Source: UBA7446 sp965657545
GTDB taxonomy: Bacteria > Bacteroidota > Bacteroidia > Flavobacteriales > Flavobacteriaceae
Assembly: GCA_965657545.1 (NCBI GenBank)
Contig: CBFHOG010000014.1
Location: 1-36,431 of the forward strand
Reading direction: 5' to 3'
Length of the DNA: 36,431 nt
Below, in pieces: positions 34,736 to 36,431 of the stretch; within the stretch, counting starts at the first letter, position 1, and every line of letters begins with the position of its first letter. A program made the translations under genes and the position numbers. Under the pieces are notes generated by a model. That model was not told the origin of the DNA, searched no databases, and was given only the letters and a program-made list of their open reading frames with translations.

Positions 34736-36094
34736 CTAAAATCCTAAGATAATTTTGGCAATGTAAAAGAAGAGGAAAATGCCAAAAATATCATTGCTGG
34801 TCGTAATAAAAGGCCCTGTTGCAATGGCGGGGTCAATATTATTTTTGTCTAAAATAATGGGCACAAAAGTGCCAACAAGCGCCGAAACTACAATAACACA
34901 AAGCATGGAAAGCGCGATGGTAAAACTTACCGGGGTGTCGATTCCTAGAAAATACCCAAATACAACAAGCAACCCTCCTAATGCAACTCCGTTAATAAGA
35001 CTCAGCCCTACTTCTTTGAGTAAGCGGCTGAACAAACTACCTTTCACAATATCATTTGCGAGACCTTGAACAATAATAGCCGAAGACTGTACCCCAACAT
35101 TTCCTGCCATTGCCGCAATCAGCGGGGTAAAAAAGAACAATGTTTTATACGTGGGATGGCGCATCACTTCTTCAAATCCCTCGAGGATATACACGCTTCC
35201 GAGTCCGCCAATAAGCCCTAAAATAAGCCACGGCAAGCGTGCTTTTGTCAAATCAATAATACTGTCATCGGCCTCTACATCTGTTGCAATACCTGCCGCC
35301 AATTGGTAATCTTTATCAGCTTCTTCTTTAATAAAATCAACAATATCATCAATTGTAATTCTTCCCAATAGCTTTTTCTTATCGTTAACTACGGGAACAG
35401 CTTCAAGGTCATATTTTGCCATGAGTTTTGCCACTTCTTCTCCTTCTTCGTTGACATATACATAATCCACTTTTGGAATATAAACCGATTTAATTTTAGC
35501 TCGATCGTTAGCGGTGAGCAAGTCTTTCAGTGACAACCTACCCAGTAATGTATCATTATCATCTACAACATAAATGGAATGCACACGCTTGACTTCTGTT
35601 GCTTGAACACGCATTTCTCTAACGCACTTGGTCACGGTCCAATTTTCGTTGACTTTCACCAATTCTTTTGCCATAAGTCCACCTGCAGAATCCTCATCGT
35701 ATGTAAGCAGTTCTTGAATGTCTTGGGCGTGTTCTTCATCCGCTATTTGCGCAATTACTTCTGCCTGTCTTTCTTCGGGAAGTTCGGCAATTAAATCCAC
35801 CGCATCATCAGTGTCTAATTCCTCCACTTCTTCGGCAATCTCCTTAACAGAAAGCAGTTCTAAGATAGATTCTCTGATGTCTTCGTCAACTTCGGTTAGT
35901 ACATCCGATGTTTTATCAGAATCGAGCAGTTTAATAAGATAAATAGCTTCGTTAATGGCGAGTTCATCAACGATTTCGGCAAGGTCTGCGTAATGGTATT
36001 CGCTAGCAAGTTTTTTTAGCGCAACATTATTTTGTTGCTCAATGTCGCTTTTTATTTGCGCTAATAATTCGTCATTGAGTTGAAAGGGTGTCAT
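34736..36094 (-). CDS. mgtE: magnesium transporter MgtE
   Basis: 452 residues with the full MgtE layout: an acidic N-terminal domain of helical repeats (about 1-130, many ELLxxDED-like stretches), two CBS domains (about 135-255), a connecting helix, and five transmembrane helices (about 285-452) with the conserved PLIAAMAGNVGVQSSAI pore segment. The cytoplasmic domains sense Mg2+ and close the channel when it is plentiful. The start ATG 36094 lies inside the last codons of ksgA (23-base overlap), a coupling seen widely in Bacteroidetes. The protein has no unusual insert. Confidence 0.95.
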   Translation of the reverse strand: MTPFQLNDELLAQIKSDIEQQNNVALKKLASEYHYADLAEIVDELAINEAIYLIKLLDSDKTSDVLTEVDEDIRESILELLSVKEIAEEVEELDTDDAVDLIAELPEERQAEVIAQIADEEHAQDIQELLTYDEDSAGGLMAKELVKVNENWTVTKCVREMRVQATEVKRVHSIYVVDDNDTLLGRLSLKDLLTANDRAKIKSVYIPKVDYVYVNEEGEEVAKLMAKYDLEAVPVVNDKKKLLGRITIDDIVDFIKEEADKDYQLAAGIATDVEADDSIIDLTKARLPWLILGLIGGLGSVYILEGFEEVMRHPTYKTLFFFTPLIAAMAGNVGVQSSAIIVQGLANDIVKGSLFSRLLKEVGLSLINGVALGGLLVVFGYFLGIDTPVSFTIALSMLCVIVVSALVGTFVPIILDKNNIDPAIATGPFITTSNDIFGIFLFFYIAKIILGF

Positions 36095-36431
36095 CCGCTA
36101 TTTTTTGTGTTAGCACTATAAACTCCGAAACACCCAAGCGTTCTGGGCGCTCATCAAAGATACTATCTTCTTTTAAACTAGCCGAAAGACCAAAAGATTT
36201 TAGGCTATTTCGCAAAGTTTTGCGTCGTTGTTGAAAGGCCGTTTTGACGATTCTGAAAAAAAGTTTATCACTACACGGTAGGGTAAAATCTTGTTTTCGC
36301 GTAAGTCGGATAACACCAGAAGCTACTTTTGGCGGTGGGTCAAATACAAATCTGGATACATTAAACAAATATTCAGCATCATAAAATGCTTGTGCCAAAA
36401 CAGATAAAATTCCATACGCTTTTGTTCCTGG
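36072..36431 (-). CDS. ksgA: 16S rRNA dimethyladenosine transferase KsgA/RsmA (5'-truncated by window edge)
   Basis: 119 residues of the C-terminal part; the frame is open to the right edge and reads PGTKAYGILSVLAQAFYDAE at the start. FDPPPKVASGVIRLTR is the conserved PPPKVxSxVI motif of the family, and FQQRRKTLRNSLK is the tail helix that binds rRNA. KsgA methylates two adenines near the 3' end of 16S rRNA during ribosome assembly. The N-terminal Rossmann domain with the SAM site is outside the window. The 23-base overlap with mgtE suggests coupled translation. Confidence 0.92.
   Translation of the reverse strand, partial: PGTKAYGILSVLAQAFYDAEYLFNVSRFVFDPPPKVASGVIRLTRKQDFTLPCSDKLFFRIVKTAFQQRRKTLRNSLKSFGLSASLKEDSIFDERPERLGVSEFIVLTQKIADDTLSTQ

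Noticed and set aside
1..36431. CRISPR arrays, tRNA or rRNA genes, insertion sequences
   Set aside because: No regularly spaced repeats, cloverleaf-like GTTCRA signatures, rRNA segments or transposase genes with inverted ends were seen by eye; a tool search could still find a divergent tRNA.

Overview
The window looks like chromosomal DNA of a marine Flavobacteriaceae member (Formosa-, Polaribacter- or Winogradskyella-like). The base composition is AT-rich, many lipoproteins carry a Bacteroidetes-type lipobox, several genes are preceded by TAnnTTTG -7 boxes, and the housekeeping genes (short ssb, OlsF-like acyltransferase, ksgA-mgtE order) are typical of that family. The genus is an inference; no rRNA or tRNA gene is visible.

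Positions 1-17720 are a plus-strand polysaccharide utilization locus that appears dedicated to laminarin, the beta-1,3-glucan with beta-1,6 branches made by brown algae and diatoms. In order it holds the 3' end of a glycan-binding protein, a terminator-like palindrome, a clan-A glycoside hydrolase barrel joined to an apparent outer-membrane beta-barrel, a modular glycan-binding lipoprotein, a GH16 laminarinase lipoprotein, a cytoplasmic GH149-type beta-1,3-glucan phosphorylase, a GH17 lipoprotein, a GH30 lipoprotein, an MFS (GPH-type) sugar transporter fused to a GH17 domain, a second cytoplasmic GH17, and a GH3 lipoprotein with inserted EF-hands. The inferred flow is capture and endo-cleavage outside, debranching by GH30, trimming by GH17/GH3, import through the MFS protein, then cytoplasmic GH17 cleavage and phosphorolysis to glucose-1-phosphate. 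No susC/susD pair lies in the window; it may be upstream.

The locus ends in a scar (17611-17720). The GH3 gene stops before its usual terminal motif and is followed by the decayed tail of another GH17 gene. A possible minus-strand gene remnant follows.

Positions 18032-20370 hold three small lipoprotein genes: a DUF6438-like protein, a HExxH metallopeptidase with a Calx-beta-like domain, and an unknown. From 20341 to the end are mostly housekeeping genes on both strands: an NAD-binding epimerase-like protein, a CBS protein, ssb, an HDAC-family deacetylase, two broken small membrane-protein frames, a metG lacking the C-terminal tRNA-binding domain, yraN, an ACT-like protein, mfd, a GNAT acetyltransferase, aspartokinase, an OlsF-like bifunctional acyltransferase, an ArsC/LMW-phosphatase protein, a D-2-hydroxyacid dehydrogenase, mgtE, and the 3' part of ksgA running off the right edge. 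Convergent genes here are packed so tightly that several 3' ends overlap.

The most unusual parts are the hydrolase/beta-barrel fusion, the transporter/GH17 fusion with its tandem GH17 partner, and the recombination scar at the end of the locus.
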